From Candidatus Pelagibacter giovannonii (lineage in GTDB: Bacteria; Pseudomonadota; Alphaproteobacteria; Pelagibacterales; Pelagibacteraceae), in contig NZ_CP038852.1 of NCBI RefSeq assembly GCF_012276695.1, positions 124,001 through 188,000 of the forward strand: a stretch of 64,000 nt of DNA, written 5' to 3'. Below are positions 34,987 to 44,234 of this stretch, one piece after another. The notes under the pieces were generated by a model. The model did no database searches, had not been told where the DNA came from, and was given only the letters and a program-made list of their open reading frames with translations. A program made the translations under genes and the position numbers. Positions within the stretch are counted from its first letter, which is position 1; the number at the start of each line of letters is the position of its first letter.

Positions 34987-35930
34987 TCTTTAATAAGATT
35001 TGATCTTTTAATCGTTTCTTTAAATCTTAAACTTTTATGTGTAACTAATGTTTCAGTAATATATTTATCATTATTTATTACCACTCCATTTAACATCTCA
35101 CTTGAAGTAATCCCTGTTGAACAAAAAATTGAATCTCCTTTTATAATTTCATTTAACTCATATTTTTTATTCAAATCAGTTATTCCCATTTTATTTGCAT
35201 CTTTAATATCTTTATCATTATCAAATATAAATCTTCCTTGAAAATGGCAATCAAATGCATCAAGAGCTGATGCTGCTAACACTCCTTCTGGGCCACCTCC
35301 TACACCTAAAAAAATATCGACATTATACTTTGGATTTGTCACATATAATGCACCAAGAACATCCCCATCAGTAATCAATTTAATATTAATATTTAGTTGC
35401 TCCAATTCATCAATTATTTTTTTATGTCTTGGCCTATCCATGACACATGCTGTGAGAGATGAGATCTCTTTGTTAAGAAAATTAGCTAAGTTTGAAACAT
35501 TTTTTTTTAAAGAAAAATCTAGATCAACCAAACCTTTTTCAATTGGTCCGGTTGCAATTTTATCCATATATGTTTCTGGGGCATTAAAAAGATTTCCTTT
35601 TTCAGCAATTGCGATAACTGATATAGCACCAGGTAAATCATTTGCTGCAAAATTTGTTCCTTCTAAAGGGTCAACAGCAATATCAAAATATGGTCCTTTT
35701 TTATTACCAAGTTTTTCACCTGTATAAAGCATAGGTGCTTCATCAAGCGAACCTTCACCAATAACAACTTCACCATTCATATCTATTTTATTTAACTCAT
35801 ATCTCATTGAGTCAACAGCTGCTTGATCAGCTGCAATCTTGTCCTTTTTTCCAACCAAATATGATGATGCTAGTGCTGCTTTTTCAGAAACTTTTATAAT
35901 TTGATCAACATATTTTTTATCAATAGACAT
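34983..35930 (-). CDS. glpX: Fructose-1,6-bisphosphatase, class II (GlpX)
   Basis: GlpX removes the 1-phosphate of fructose 1,6-bisphosphate in gluconeogenesis. Family motifs are 'DKIAADQAAVDSMRYEL', 'GEVVIGEGSLDEAPMLYTGE', 'IAVDPLEGTNFAANDLPGA' and 'FLGVGGGPEGVLAASALDA'. The usual DPLEGTT is DPLEGTN here. Length is 315 residues. It is tightly packed between recJ and sbmA, overlapping both by 1-4 bp. Confidence 0.94.
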   Translation of the reverse strand: MSIDKKYVDQIIKVSEKAALASSYLVGKKDKIAADQAAVDSMRYELNKIDMNGEVVIGEGSLDEAPMLYTGEKLGNKKGPYFDIAVDPLEGTNFAANDLPGAISVIAIAEKGNLFNAPETYMDKIATGPIEKGLVDLDFSLKKNVSNLANFLNKEISSLTACVMDRPRHKKIIDELEQLNINIKLITDGDVLGALYVTNPKYNVDIFLGVGGGPEGVLAASALDAFDCHFQGRFIFDNDKDIKDANKMGITDLNKKYELNEIIKGDSIFCSTGITSSEMLNGVVINNDKYITETLVTHKSLRFKETIKRSNLIKE

Positions 35931-36922
35931 TAATCTTTTTGAATAACTATTTCAGTCGAATTTATTACGTTCTCAAATTCTCTTAGTCTTTTATAAACAC
36001 TTGCCAATTCTATAATAGTAGGCCAAGCTTTCAATAGGTATTGCAAAGAACCTTCAACTCTTCCAAAAGCTCTTATAATTTGCTGCATAACACCTAATGT
36101 AACAACACCTGCTACAATAGCCGGAGCTAAGAAAACATATGCTGACAATACATTTGCTTGTAAGTAAGCCATACGACCAATATTAAAATATAAATATCTT
36201 ATGTAGCTTAAAAAGTGAATTGAACGAACGTCATCAAATAATTCATTTATTGTTTTAGGTCTAATATTACCATCGTCTTCAGCTACAACTAATATCTTTC
36301 TGTATGCAGCCTCTTTTTTTTGTAGATCATATTCCACTCCAACTAAACGTAATATCCAACCTAATCCAATCAAGAATATTGTACCACCTATAGTCCAAAG
36401 TAATGCACCAGTTATCAATCCATATTGCCAATCACCAAAAAAGAAGATTGGTATACCAACTGATAACCCTAATAAAATTGGAGTAAATTGTATTAACACC
36501 ATAACTGATTCAATAAAACTTGTACCTAGAGATTCCATAATACGGGTAAACTTAATTGTGTCTTCTTGAACTCTTTGTGAGGCTCCTTCTATTTTACGAG
36601 CTCTATCATAAACAGAATGATACCATTCTACCATCGCAGCTCTCCATCTAAACAAGTAGTGTGCTGTAAAAAAACTAATTATAACGTAAAGAGCTATATA
36701 CATACCAGCCAGTGTAATAAATGACGCTAAATTTGCCCAGTATTCTTCAATTGTAATAGAGTTGGGTTTAGCTAGTGCTTTTTGAATCATATCATAGAAG
36801 ACACCAAACCATTCATTGATTTTTACATCAATTTTTACTTGAACCCACAATGATAATAAAATTATAAATGAACCTAACCAAGACCATAACTGCCATTTTT
36901 TTTTAGTAAAAAATTTAAACAT
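35930..36922 (-). CDS. SbmA/BacA-family peptide transporter
   Basis: A 330-residue inner-membrane protein of the SbmA/BacA family, which imports peptides and peptide antibiotics using the proton gradient. Identifying segments are 'FLFRWRAAMVEWYHSVYDRA'-like text after residue 90, 'IEGASQRVQEDTIKFTRIME' and 'RIMESLGTSFIESVMVLIQF'. About seven hydrophobic helices are visible. The family resembles the membrane domain of ABC exporters, and no ATPase domain is attached. Its start shares one base with the stop of the NDUFS4-like gene. Confidence 0.9.
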   Translation of the reverse strand: MFKFFTKKKWQLWSWLGSFIILLSLWVQVKIDVKINEWFGVFYDMIQKALAKPNSITIEEYWANLASFITLAGMYIALYVIISFFTAHYLFRWRAAMVEWYHSVYDRARKIEGASQRVQEDTIKFTRIMESLGTSFIESVMVLIQFTPILLGLSVGIPIFFFGDWQYGLITGALLWTIGGTIFLIGLGWILRLVGVEYDLQKKEAAYRKILVVAEDDGNIRPKTINELFDDVRSIHFLSYIRYLYFNIGRMAYLQANVLSAYVFLAPAIVAGVVTLGVMQQIIRAFGRVEGSLQYLLKAWPTIIELASVYKRLREFENVINSTEIVIQKD

Positions 36923-37203
36923 TATTTTAAGAAATTATCTGCATATGATTTCTTAACAATTTTTCTTTTTTGAGGTTCAATTATTTCAAAATCAATTTTA
37001 TTTTTTTTTGCATATTCTATAGCTAATTCTTTAGAAGAAAATTCCAAATTTAATTCTGATAGCGTGTTAGAGTTTGTCTCCCAACCCATCAAAGGATTAA
37101 TACCAGTATCTTCAGTTTCAAATTCAATTAACCATTTGTCTGATTTACCTAAACCAGACTGCATGGAGGTTTTTGTTGGTATATAAATTTTTGCTTTTTT
37201 CAT
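36922..37203 (-). CDS. NADH dehydrogenase complex I accessory subunit, NDUFS4-like
   Basis: This 93-residue protein matches the 'ETC complex I subunit conserved region' (mitochondrial NDUFS4, 18 kDa). It shows '[20 protein letters not shown]' and then '[20 protein letters not shown]'. It is an alphaproteobacterial/mitochondrial hallmark of complex I. The start at 37203 is chosen because the open frame further upstream (to 37251) is translation of the neighbouring tRNA-Pro. It is upstream of sbmA with a one-base overlap. Confidence 0.92.
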   Translation of the reverse strand: MKKAKIYIPTKTSMQSGLGKSDKWLIEFETEDTGINPLMGWETNSNTLSELNLEFSSKELAIEYAKKNKIDFEIIEPQKRKIVKKSYADNFLK

Positions 37204-37207
37204 AAAA

Positions 37208-37284
<77 letters not shown>

Positions 37285-37293
37285 ATTGAGGTA

Positions 37294-37321
37294 CTAATAC
37301 ATTAGATATTGATAATTTCAA
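37294..37321 (-). promoter_or_regulatory. Candidate promoter of tRNA-Pro
   Basis: On the minus strand TTGAAA (37316-37321), a 16-bp spacer and TATTAG (37294-37299) lie just upstream of tRNA-Pro. Transcription would start within a few bases of the mature 5' end and could continue into the NDUFS4-like gene and sbmA. Confidence 0.45.
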
Positions 37322-37377
37322 AGAATAAAGAACATCAAAAATAAGGCTTTTTTACAAGAATCATATATACATCAATT

Positions 37378-37884
37378 ATGATCATTGTTTGTAATAATTG
37401 TATTAAAAAATTTGATTTAGACTCAAATTTAATTCCAGACAAGGGTCGTTTGTTGCAGTGTGCTAACTGTGATCATAAATGGTTTTTTAAAAAAGAAGTT
37501 CTTGAAGACAAGATTAACCCAATTGTTGAAGATATTGATAATATTAATATTTTTGAACAAAATAATTCGTTGATCAACGAAGAAAAAATTCTATCAGAAG
37601 CACCTATAAATGATACTAAAGTAGAATTAGAAGAAGAGACTAAGAAAAAAATTGAAATTAATACTAATGAAAGTACGAGATTAAAAACTAAGCCAAAAAA
37701 ACAGAAAAACTTTAAAATTTTAAATATTTTTGTAGTAATAATCATTACATTCGTAGCTTTCATAATTATTGTAGATACGTTTAAATATCCTATTGGAAAA
37801 ATTGTCCCAAATGTCGATTTTATACTTTATAATTTGTATGAAAGTATTAAAGATATCTCACTATTTATTAGAGATTTAACATAA
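37378..37884 (+). CDS. Zinc-ribbon, single-membrane-span protein (MJ0042-type)
   Basis: The N-terminus has an MJ0042-type zinc ribbon: 'MIIVCNNCIKKFDLDSNLIP' with C5 and C8, then C28 and C31 in 'LLQCANCDHKWFF'. A long acidic/lysine-rich linker follows, then one transmembrane helix near residues 119-137 and a short tail of about 30 residues. Such proteins are common in alphaproteobacteria, often near division or secretion genes, and have no firm function. It is 4 bp upstream of nhaA. Confidence 0.8.
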   Translation: MIIVCNNCIKKFDLDSNLIPDKGRLLQCANCDHKWFFKKEVLEDKINPIVEDIDNINIFEQNNSLINEEKILSEAPINDTKVELEEETKKKIEINTNESTRLKTKPKKQKNFKILNIFVVIIITFVAFIIIVDTFKYPIGKIVPNVDFILYNLYESIKDISLFIRDLT

Positions 37885-37888
37885 AATT

Positions 37889-39061
37889 ATGATCAAAAAT
37901 CTTTCAAAGCCTTTTAAATGGTTTTTTCAATTAGAAGCGGCAAGTGGTCTTGTATTGTTAATTGCTGCTATTATTGCACTTGTAATAAGCAATTCTAGTT
38001 TTAGTAATTTATATTTTGATACATTAAACCAATACTTGTTTGTTGGTATTAATGAATTCGGTTTAAAACTTTCTGTGCATCACTGGATCAATGATTTATT
38101 AATGGCAATCTTCTTTTTTTTTGTAACACTAGAAATTAAACGAGAATTTATTCAAGGTGAACTTTCTAATTTAAAAAAAGCTTTGCTACCAATTATTGGA
38201 GCTATTGGAGGAATGGTTGTCCCTGCTCTAGTCTATATTTTTATAAATTTTGGTAATACAGAAACATTAAATGGTTGGGCAATCCCATCTGCTACAGACA
38301 TAGCTTTTTCTTTGGGTATTTTATCTTTGCTTGGTTCAAGAGTTCCAATTTCTTTAAAAATTTTCTTAACAGCTCTCGCTATTATTGATGACCTTGGTGC
38401 GATATTGATTATAGCTTTTTTCTATTCTGGCGACTTAAGTATAAGTTATTTAAGTTTAATCTTAATCTCATATATTCTGCTACTTATTTTAAATAAATTT
38501 GGTGTGAAAAAGTTTATTCCTTATTTTATAATTGGTGCATTTATGTGGTTCTTTACATATAAGTCTGGAATCCACGCTACAATAGCAGGTGTTCTTTTAG
38601 CCTCTACTATACCACATAGAATTAAAGACAAAGATTTCTCATTATTAATTAGGCTTGAACACGCAATAAGTCCTTATGTTGCTTTTATAATAATGCCAAT
38701 ATTTGCCTTTGCTAATGCAGGTGTGTCTTTAGAGGGTTTATCTTTATCATCTTTATTAGAGCCTGTTCCTTTAGGAATTCTTTTAGGGCTGTTTGTGGGT
38801 AAACAAGTTGGAGTTATGATTATTTCTTTTATTGCTGTTAAATTTGGTGTTGCTCAAATGCCAGATAAATCTAACTGGCTAAGCCTATATGGAGTTTCAA
38901 TATTAACAGGTGTTGGTTTTACAATGAGTTTATTCGTCGGAAACTTAGCTTTTGCTGAAAATATTCAATATATCGATGGTGTAAAAATTGGTGTTCTTGC
39001 AGGTTCTTTACTCTCAACAATATTTGGATATTTTATATTATTATATGCATCAAAAAAGTAA
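37889..39061 (+). CDS. nhaA: Na+/H+ antiporter NhaA
   Basis: NhaA exports Na+ in exchange for protons across the inner membrane. The ion-binding pair of aspartates lies in 'LTALAIIDDLGAILIIAFFY', and the unwound helices appear in 'IPSATDIAFSLGILSLLGSR' and 'GVGFTMSLFVGNLAF'. Twelve hydrophobic segments are visible in 390 residues, as in the family. The neighbour downstream is a glutathione peroxidase, 3 bp away. Confidence 0.96.
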   Translation: MIKNLSKPFKWFFQLEAASGLVLLIAAIIALVISNSSFSNLYFDTLNQYLFVGINEFGLKLSVHHWINDLLMAIFFFFVTLEIKREFIQGELSNLKKALLPIIGAIGGMVVPALVYIFINFGNTETLNGWAIPSATDIAFSLGILSLLGSRVPISLKIFLTALAIIDDLGAILIIAFFYSGDLSISYLSLILISYILLLILNKFGVKKFIPYFIIGAFMWFFTYKSGIHATIAGVLLASTIPHRIKDKDFSLLIRLEHAISPYVAFIIMPIFAFANAGVSLEGLSLSSLLEPVPLGILLGLFVGKQVGVMIISFIAVKFGVAQMPDKSNWLSLYGVSILTGVGFTMSLFVGNLAFAENIQYIDGVKIGVLAGSLLSTIFGYFILLYASKK

Positions 39062-39064
39062 TTC

Positions 39065-39619
39065 ATGCTCTATAAAAATAATTTAATAATCTTAATATTT
39101 ATGTTTATGTTCACATTTTTTGAAAAAGTTGATGCCAAATACGAAAAGAGATTTTTTGATCACACTATAAAAGATATTAACAGTGAAACTATTGATTTAA
39201 ATCAATACAAAGGAAAAACTATACTTTTAGTAAATGTTGCTAGTAATTGTGGATTCACCAAACAATATTCAGGTCTTCAAGAACTTTATGAAAAGTATAA
39301 AGACAGAGGTTTTTATGTAATTGGTGTTCCCTCAAACCAATTTGGTGGACAAGAACCAGGATCTAATTCAGAAATAAAAAATTTTTGTGAAACTAATTTT
39401 AATATTACATTTCCAATTACTGACAAAACTAATGTTAAAGGTGATGATGCCCATGAACTATATAAATGGGCAAAAAAAAATTATGGTAAATCTACAGTTC
39501 CTAAGTGGAATTTCCATAAAATATTAATTAATAAAAATGGAAAAATACAGGATACGTTCAATTCTTTTATTACACCGATGTCAGATAAAATAACAAAACA
39601 AATAGATTTAATTCTTTAA
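39065..39619 (+). CDS. Glutathione peroxidase-family thiol peroxidase, probably exported
   Basis: A 184-residue peroxidase. The peroxidatic Cys is in 'LLVNVASNCGFTKQYSGL', with the partner Gln in 'VPSNQFGGQEPGSN' and Trp in 'VPKWNFHKILIN'. The first ~25 residues ('NLIILIFMFMFTFFEKVDAK') look like a signal peptide, so it probably acts in the periplasm; the family is mostly cytoplasmic. It reduces hydroperoxides, with thioredoxin or glutathione as likely donor. It overlaps the convergent hydrolase gene by 12 bp. Confidence 0.9.
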   Translation: MLYKNNLIILIFMFMFTFFEKVDAKYEKRFFDHTIKDINSETIDLNQYKGKTILLVNVASNCGFTKQYSGLQELYEKYKDRGFYVIGVPSNQFGGQEPGSNSEIKNFCETNFNITFPITDKTNVKGDDAHELYKWAKKNYGKSTVPKWNFHKILINKNGKIQDTFNSFITPMSDKITKQIDLIL

Positions 39620-40387
39620 ATTAACAGTCATACCATCAAAACCAGGAATAATATTTTTAGGCAATCTTTTTTTAAGTTTAGCATAATCCAAGTCACTATG
39701 CATGTTTGTTAAAATAGTTTTTCTGGGAGTTATGTTTTTAACTAATTCCAAAACTTGATCTAAATTGAAATGCGCTGGATGATTACGGTACCATAGACAA
39801 TCAATAATCAAGTATTTTAAATTTTTTAATTTTTTGTAATCTTTTTTATAGAATAAACTAATATCACTTGCATAAGCTAATTTGTTATCAATCAGATAGC
39901 ATATGCTTTTAATATTACCATGTTGAACTGGTATAGATTCTATCAAAATCTTTTTATTTTTATTCGTAATTTGATGTTGTTTTTTTAGGGTATTAATATC
40001 TAAAGTTGATGGATAACCAAAAGAAGGTTTAAAACAATATTTAAAAGTAGAAAGTAAATATCTTTTTGTATTTGAGTCTGCATAAACTGAGATTTGCTTT
40101 TTATTTATTAAGAAAAAAGGACGTAGATCATTAATGCCATGTGTTTGATCTGCGTGAAGATGTGTATAAAAAACCTTGCTAATAGTTCTAATTTTATTTT
40201 TTAAAAGTTGCGACCTTAAATCTGGTGATGTGTCTATTAGGATATTTTGATCATTAAATTTGATTAAAGCAGAACATCTTGTTCTAAAATTTTTTTTATT
40301 TTTTAAATCACAATCACCAGAATATCCATCAGCTCTAGGTACGCCCATTGAACTACCACTACCCAAAATGACAAATTTGACAGACAT
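39608..40387 (-). CDS. MBL-fold metallohydrolase (PhnP-like)
   Basis: A 259-residue metallo-beta-lactamase-fold enzyme. The opening 'KFVILGSGSSMGVPRADGYS' and the metal motif 'YTHLHADQTHGINDLR' (HxHxDH-type), then 'LIDTSPDLRSQLL' and 'AYASDISLFY', place it near the PhnP/RNase Z-like phosphodiesterases. This family regularly follows tatD in alphaproteobacteria; its substrate is unsettled. It overlaps tatD by one base. Confidence 0.87.
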   Translation of the reverse strand: MSVKFVILGSGSSMGVPRADGYSGDCDLKNKKNFRTRCSALIKFNDQNILIDTSPDLRSQLLKNKIRTISKVFYTHLHADQTHGINDLRPFFLINKKQISVYADSNTKRYLLSTFKYCFKPSFGYPSTLDINTLKKQHQITNKNKKILIESIPVQHGNIKSICYLIDNKLAYASDISLFYKKDYKKLKNLKYLIIDCLWYRNHPAHFNLDQVLELVKNITPRKTILTNMHSDLDYAKLKKRLPKNIIPGFDGMTVNLKN

Positions 40388-41151
40388 TATAGGTTGAAAA
40401 GTTTATTAAAATTTTTAGTAGTTAAATCAGACATTTCCTGATTAGTCTTTTCTTTTAACATAGATAATTTTTCTAGAGTATACTTGATAAAGCTTGGTTC
40501 ATTTTTTTTTCCTCTCATCGGTATAGGAGCTAAAAATGGGCTATCTGTTTCAACAAGCAGTTTATCCAAGGGAATATTTTTAAAAGTTTCCTGAAGGTCT
40601 AAGCTATTTTTAAATGTAATTATTCCACTAGCGGAAAAAAAAGCATCTAATTCAATTAATTGATTTGCAAAATTTAATGAACCAGTAAAACAATGCATTA
40701 AAATTTTTAATTTTTTTGATTTATAAGATTTTAGGATTTCATATGTTTCATCCTCAGCATTTCTAGAATGTATGATAATAGGCATATTAAGCTCTATAGA
40801 AGCCTCTATATGGGCTTTAAAGCTGTCAATTTGCCTTTCTTTGTTACTATGATTGTAAAAAAAATCTAAGCCAGTTTCACCTATACCAATAATTCTTTTA
40901 TTTTGATTTATTTGATTAATTATATAATTTTTATCAATTAAAAAACTTTCTCCAGTTTCATGAGGGTGAATACCAAACGTTCCATAAATCATTGGATCTA
41001 GTTTAATAATATTTTTAATCCTATCAAAACTTTTTACTGTAGTGCATATTGTTAATAGTTTTGAGATACCAACTTCTTTAGATCTTTTTATAACATCACT
41101 TAAATTATCAAGTAAAGGTTCGTGGTCTAAATGACAATGAGAATCAATCAT
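40387..41151 (-). CDS. tatD: TatD-family metal-dependent hydrolase
   Basis: TatD proteins are amidohydrolase-fold nucleases with 3'-5' exonuclease activity. Motifs are 'MIDSHCHLDHEPLLDNL', 'GIGETGLDFFYNHSNKERQ', 'PIIIHSRNAEDETYEIL', 'MHCFTGSLNFANQL' and 'LLVETDSPFLAPIPMRGK'. The ATG at 41151 fits the family N-terminus; an in-frame TTG at 41163 would add four residues. It overlaps metG by 8 bp and is followed by the MBL hydrolase. Confidence 0.94.
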   Translation of the reverse strand: MIDSHCHLDHEPLLDNLSDVIKRSKEVGISKLLTICTTVKSFDRIKNIIKLDPMIYGTFGIHPHETGESFLIDKNYIINQINQNKRIIGIGETGLDFFYNHSNKERQIDSFKAHIEASIELNMPIIIHSRNAEDETYEILKSYKSKKLKILMHCFTGSLNFANQLIELDAFFSASGIITFKNSLDLQETFKNIPLDKLLVETDSPFLAPIPMRGKKNEPSFIKYTLEKLSMLKEKTNQEMSDLTTKNFNKLFNL

Positions 41152-42685
41152 CTTTCTTTTCAATTTTTTTAAATAAAATATTTATTTTGTTAATAGGCTG
41201 TCCAGATACAAGATAGTCATGTTTTGCAATAGACTCAAAATTAATTGCATTTAAATCTAAATTAAAAATCTTTAAGACTTTTTCTATTGAACTTGGGATT
41301 ATTGGATAAAGCATGAATGAAATTTTTCTAATCATTTCTAAAGATGTGTAGACAATTGTATTTAATCTGTCTTTATCATCTTTTTTTTTCCAAGGTTCTT
41401 GGTCATTAAAATACTTATTTGCTTCAAATAAAGCACTAACGATAAAATTAATATAAAAATTAATATTTTGATTATCAATTTCTGCACGTATTGTATTTAA
41501 ATTATCAGTAAATTTATTTAGCATTATTAAATCTTCATCATTAAATTTTTTATTAGCCGGTACAGATGAGGAGCAATTTTTTTCAGCAAATGCAGTAACT
41601 CTTTGACACAAATTTCCATAATTATTAGCTAAATCACTATTGATACAATCCTCTAATCTATCTTGTGAAATGTTACCATCATTACCAAATGAAACTTCTT
41701 TAATTAAATAATATCTTAACGGATCAAGACCATAAATTTCAATAATATCTAGTGGATCAAGAATATTTCCTTTTGATTTGGACATCTTTTCATCACCAGA
41801 CAAAATCCAACCATGACCATAAATTTTCTTAGGTAAAGGTATTTTTGCAGCCATTAAAAATGCAGGCCAATACACAGAATGAAATCTTAAGATATCCTTA
41901 CCTATTAAATGAACAGATGCGGGCCAAAATTTTTTAAAAAGCGCATCATTTGTATCAGGATAGTTTAAAGCGCTTATATAGTTAGTTAGAGCATCGAGCC
42001 AAACATAAATTACATGATCTGGACTGTTAGGTACCTTGATACCCCAGGAGAATGCTTTACGACTTATAGATAGGTCTTTTAATCCACTTTTTACAAAGCT
42101 AATTACTTCATTTTTTCTAGATTTTGGTGAAATAAAGTCAGGATTTTTTTCATAATAATTTAGTAATTCATCTTGCCATTTAGACAGTCTAAAAAAATAA
42201 GATTCTTCTTCTATCCATTCAACTGGTGAACCAGATGCAGTTGCTATCTTAATGTTTTCTTTTTCAGTAATTTCTTCATCACTGTAGAAAGCTTCGTCAG
42301 AAACAGAATACCAGCCCGAATATTTCGATAAATAGATATCATCATTTTTTTCAAGCTCGCTCCATAAATACTGAACTGTTTTTTTATGCCTCTCTTCTGT
42401 AGTTCTAATGAAATCAGTATTAGATAAATTTAATGTTTTTGAAAGATCCCTAAATGTTTGACTAATTTCATTACAAAATGCCTGAGGAGCAACATTTCTT
42501 TTCTCTGCTGCTCTTTGTATTTTTAAACCATGCTCATCAGTACCTGTTAAAAAATGCACATTAAAACCATCTATACGTTTAAATCTAGCAAAAAAATCTG
42601 CAGCAATGCTAGAATATGCATGACCCATATGAGGTTTCGCTGATGGGTAGTAAATTGGAGTTGTGATGTAGTAATTTTTATCCAT
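41144..42685 (-). CDS. metG: Methionyl-tRNA synthetase
   Basis: MetG charges tRNA-Met. The HIGH motif appears as 'YPSAKPHMGHAYSSIAADF' and the KMSKS loop as 'SGDEKMSKSKGNILDP'. The connective domain around 'YSGWYSVSDEAFYSDEEI' has no cysteine pairs, so this is a zinc-free, short form (513 residues) without the C-terminal dimerisation domain. The order holB-metG-tatD-hydrolase is conserved in alphaproteobacteria. Its ATG follows the holB stop with no spacer. Confidence 0.96.
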   Translation of the reverse strand: MDKNYYITTPIYYPSAKPHMGHAYSSIAADFFARFKRIDGFNVHFLTGTDEHGLKIQRAAEKRNVAPQAFCNEISQTFRDLSKTLNLSNTDFIRTTEERHKKTVQYLWSELEKNDDIYLSKYSGWYSVSDEAFYSDEEITEKENIKIATASGSPVEWIEEESYFFRLSKWQDELLNYYEKNPDFISPKSRKNEVISFVKSGLKDLSISRKAFSWGIKVPNSPDHVIYVWLDALTNYISALNYPDTNDALFKKFWPASVHLIGKDILRFHSVYWPAFLMAAKIPLPKKIYGHGWILSGDEKMSKSKGNILDPLDIIEIYGLDPLRYYLIKEVSFGNDGNISQDRLEDCINSDLANNYGNLCQRVTAFAEKNCSSSVPANKKFNDEDLIMLNKFTDNLNTIRAEIDNQNINFYINFIVSALFEANKYFNDQEPWKKKDDKDRLNTIVYTSLEMIRKISFMLYPIIPSSIEKVLKIFNLDLNAINFESIAKHDYLVSGQPINKINILFKKIEKKDD

Positions 42686-43618
42686 TTATAATAACTTTGA
42701 TTTAAATTCTAAAAATAAACTTTCCTCATCTAAATTAAATTTTTCTGTATCATAAATTTTTTTTATAAATTTATGATAAAAATTAATGAATGAAATCTTT
42801 GTATTTGTTATCATGTATTTTTTTAAAAAGAATAACTCAATTAAGTTTATTAATAAAATTTTAATAGATTTATTTTTCTTATAATAATTATTTTCTATTA
42901 TTAAGTTTATAAAACTTGAAATAGTATGATCTTTTAAATTAATAGATTTTTCTTCAGCAAAATTAAACAAACTAATGATTTCACCAGGAGAATTATAAAA
43001 ACTTAGTAAGTCATAATTAACAAATTCAAGTACATTTTTTTCAAGTATTGAGTTTGAGATATTTAAAGACTCATTAAATGTTAAACTAATCTTAAATGTT
43101 AAACATCGTGATTTAAGAGTTGGTAGTATATTTTTTTCACTATTGTTTATTAAGATAAAAAAAACATTTTCATTTGGTTCTTCAATAATCTTAAGTAGTG
43201 CGTTAACAGAATTCTTATTTAGATTTTCAACATTATCTATTAAAATAAATCTTGCCATATTATTAAATGTTGATTTATTTGTATAATTAATCATTTTACG
43301 TATTTGACCTAAATCAATGCTTTTTTTTTCAGTCAATAGATCTATTAAATAGAAATTAGGATGTGAGTTATTTTGTAGAAGTCTATATGATTTATTATCT
43401 TTATTGATACTAAAATTTTCTAAATTATACTTGTATTCCTCATTTTCGGATAAAATATAGTTGATTAAATGATAGGCTAATGTCGATTTTCCCAATCCTT
43501 TTTTCCCAGATAGTAAAATTTTATTAGGTATTTTTTGCTGTTTATATAGTCCAACTAACTCGTTAAAGAAGTTCTCCATGCCATAAATCTTAATGTTTTC
43601 TGATGGTTTTAAATTCAT
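42686..43618 (-). CDS. holB: DNA polymerase III subunit delta'
   Basis: Delta' is part of the clamp loader of the replicative polymerase. The nucleotide-binding loop is 'ILLSGKKGLGKSTLAYHL', followed by 'RFILIDNVENLNKNSVNALL' and 'KIIEEPNENVFFILI', then the SRC-type box 'LPTLKSRCLTFKI'. The cysteine cluster of the zinc module seen in enteric delta' is absent. It sits between tmk and metG; 4 bp separate it from tmk. Confidence 0.9.
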   Translation of the reverse strand: MNLKPSENIKIYGMENFFNELVGLYKQQKIPNKILLSGKKGLGKSTLAYHLINYILSENEEYKYNLENFSINKDNKSYRLLQNNSHPNFYLIDLLTEKKSIDLGQIRKMINYTNKSTFNNMARFILIDNVENLNKNSVNALLKIIEEPNENVFFILINNSEKNILPTLKSRCLTFKISLTFNESLNISNSILEKNVLEFVNYDLLSFYNSPGEIISLFNFAEEKSINLKDHTISSFINLIIENNYYKKNKSIKILLINLIELFFLKKYMITNTKISFINFYHKFIKKIYDTEKFNLDEESLFLEFKSKLL

Positions 43619-43622
43619 AAAT

Positions 43623-44234
43623 CTAAATTAAATCGTTAATTTTATTTAATATTATACTTTCATTAAGATCTATATCTAGATTTGAATTTATTTTAATATA
43701 TTTTTTGGGATTTTTTTTTAATATTTTTATAAAACCATTTTGTACCTTTTCATAAAACTTAATGTCAAATTTATCGTATCTGTTAAGCTTTTTTCTTAGT
43801 CTAAGTCTTTTTTTCATATTTGATAAATTAACAGTATTCAAAAATGTAAAGTCAATTTTAATATTTCTTAAAAGATGATTGTTGATATTTTGTATAAATT
43901 TTAGGTTTACACCCATTCCATAATGCTGGTAAGCAATTGTTGAGTCTGAAAATCTATCTATCAGTATAATTTTTTTACCAGCATTTTGTTTTATAATTTC
44001 CATATTTTCACTTCGTGCAGAAAGATAAAGTAGTAAATCAGTTTCTTTATTAAATGTAGACTTGTTATCTAGAATAAGATTTCTTATTTTTTCTGAATTT
44101 GTACTACCACCAGGTTCTCTAATTTTAATAAATTTAATTTTTTTACGAGTTAAGTAATTTGCAATTTTTTTTATGTGATAGGATTTACCAGTACCCTCTA
44201 TACCTTCAAATACTATTATTGGTTTTTTAGACAT
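43623..44234 (-). CDS. tmk: Thymidylate kinase
   Basis: Tmk phosphorylates dTMP to dTDP. The P-loop is 'IVFEGIEGTGKSYHIKKIA', the substrate loop is 'KIREPGGSTNSEKIRNLIL', and 'ILIDRFSDSTIAYQHYGMG' holds the DR(Y/F/W) motif. Length is 203 residues. It overlaps the carboxypeptidase gene by 8 bp upstream and precedes holB, a conserved pairing. Confidence 0.95.
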   Translation of the reverse strand: MSKKPIIVFEGIEGTGKSYHIKKIANYLTRKKIKFIKIREPGGSTNSEKIRNLILDNKSTFNKETDLLLYLSARSENMEIIKQNAGKKIILIDRFSDSTIAYQHYGMGVNLKFIQNINNHLLRNIKIDFTFLNTVNLSNMKKRLRLRKKLNRYDKFDIKFYEKVQNGFIKILKKNPKKYIKINSNLDIDLNESIILNKINDLI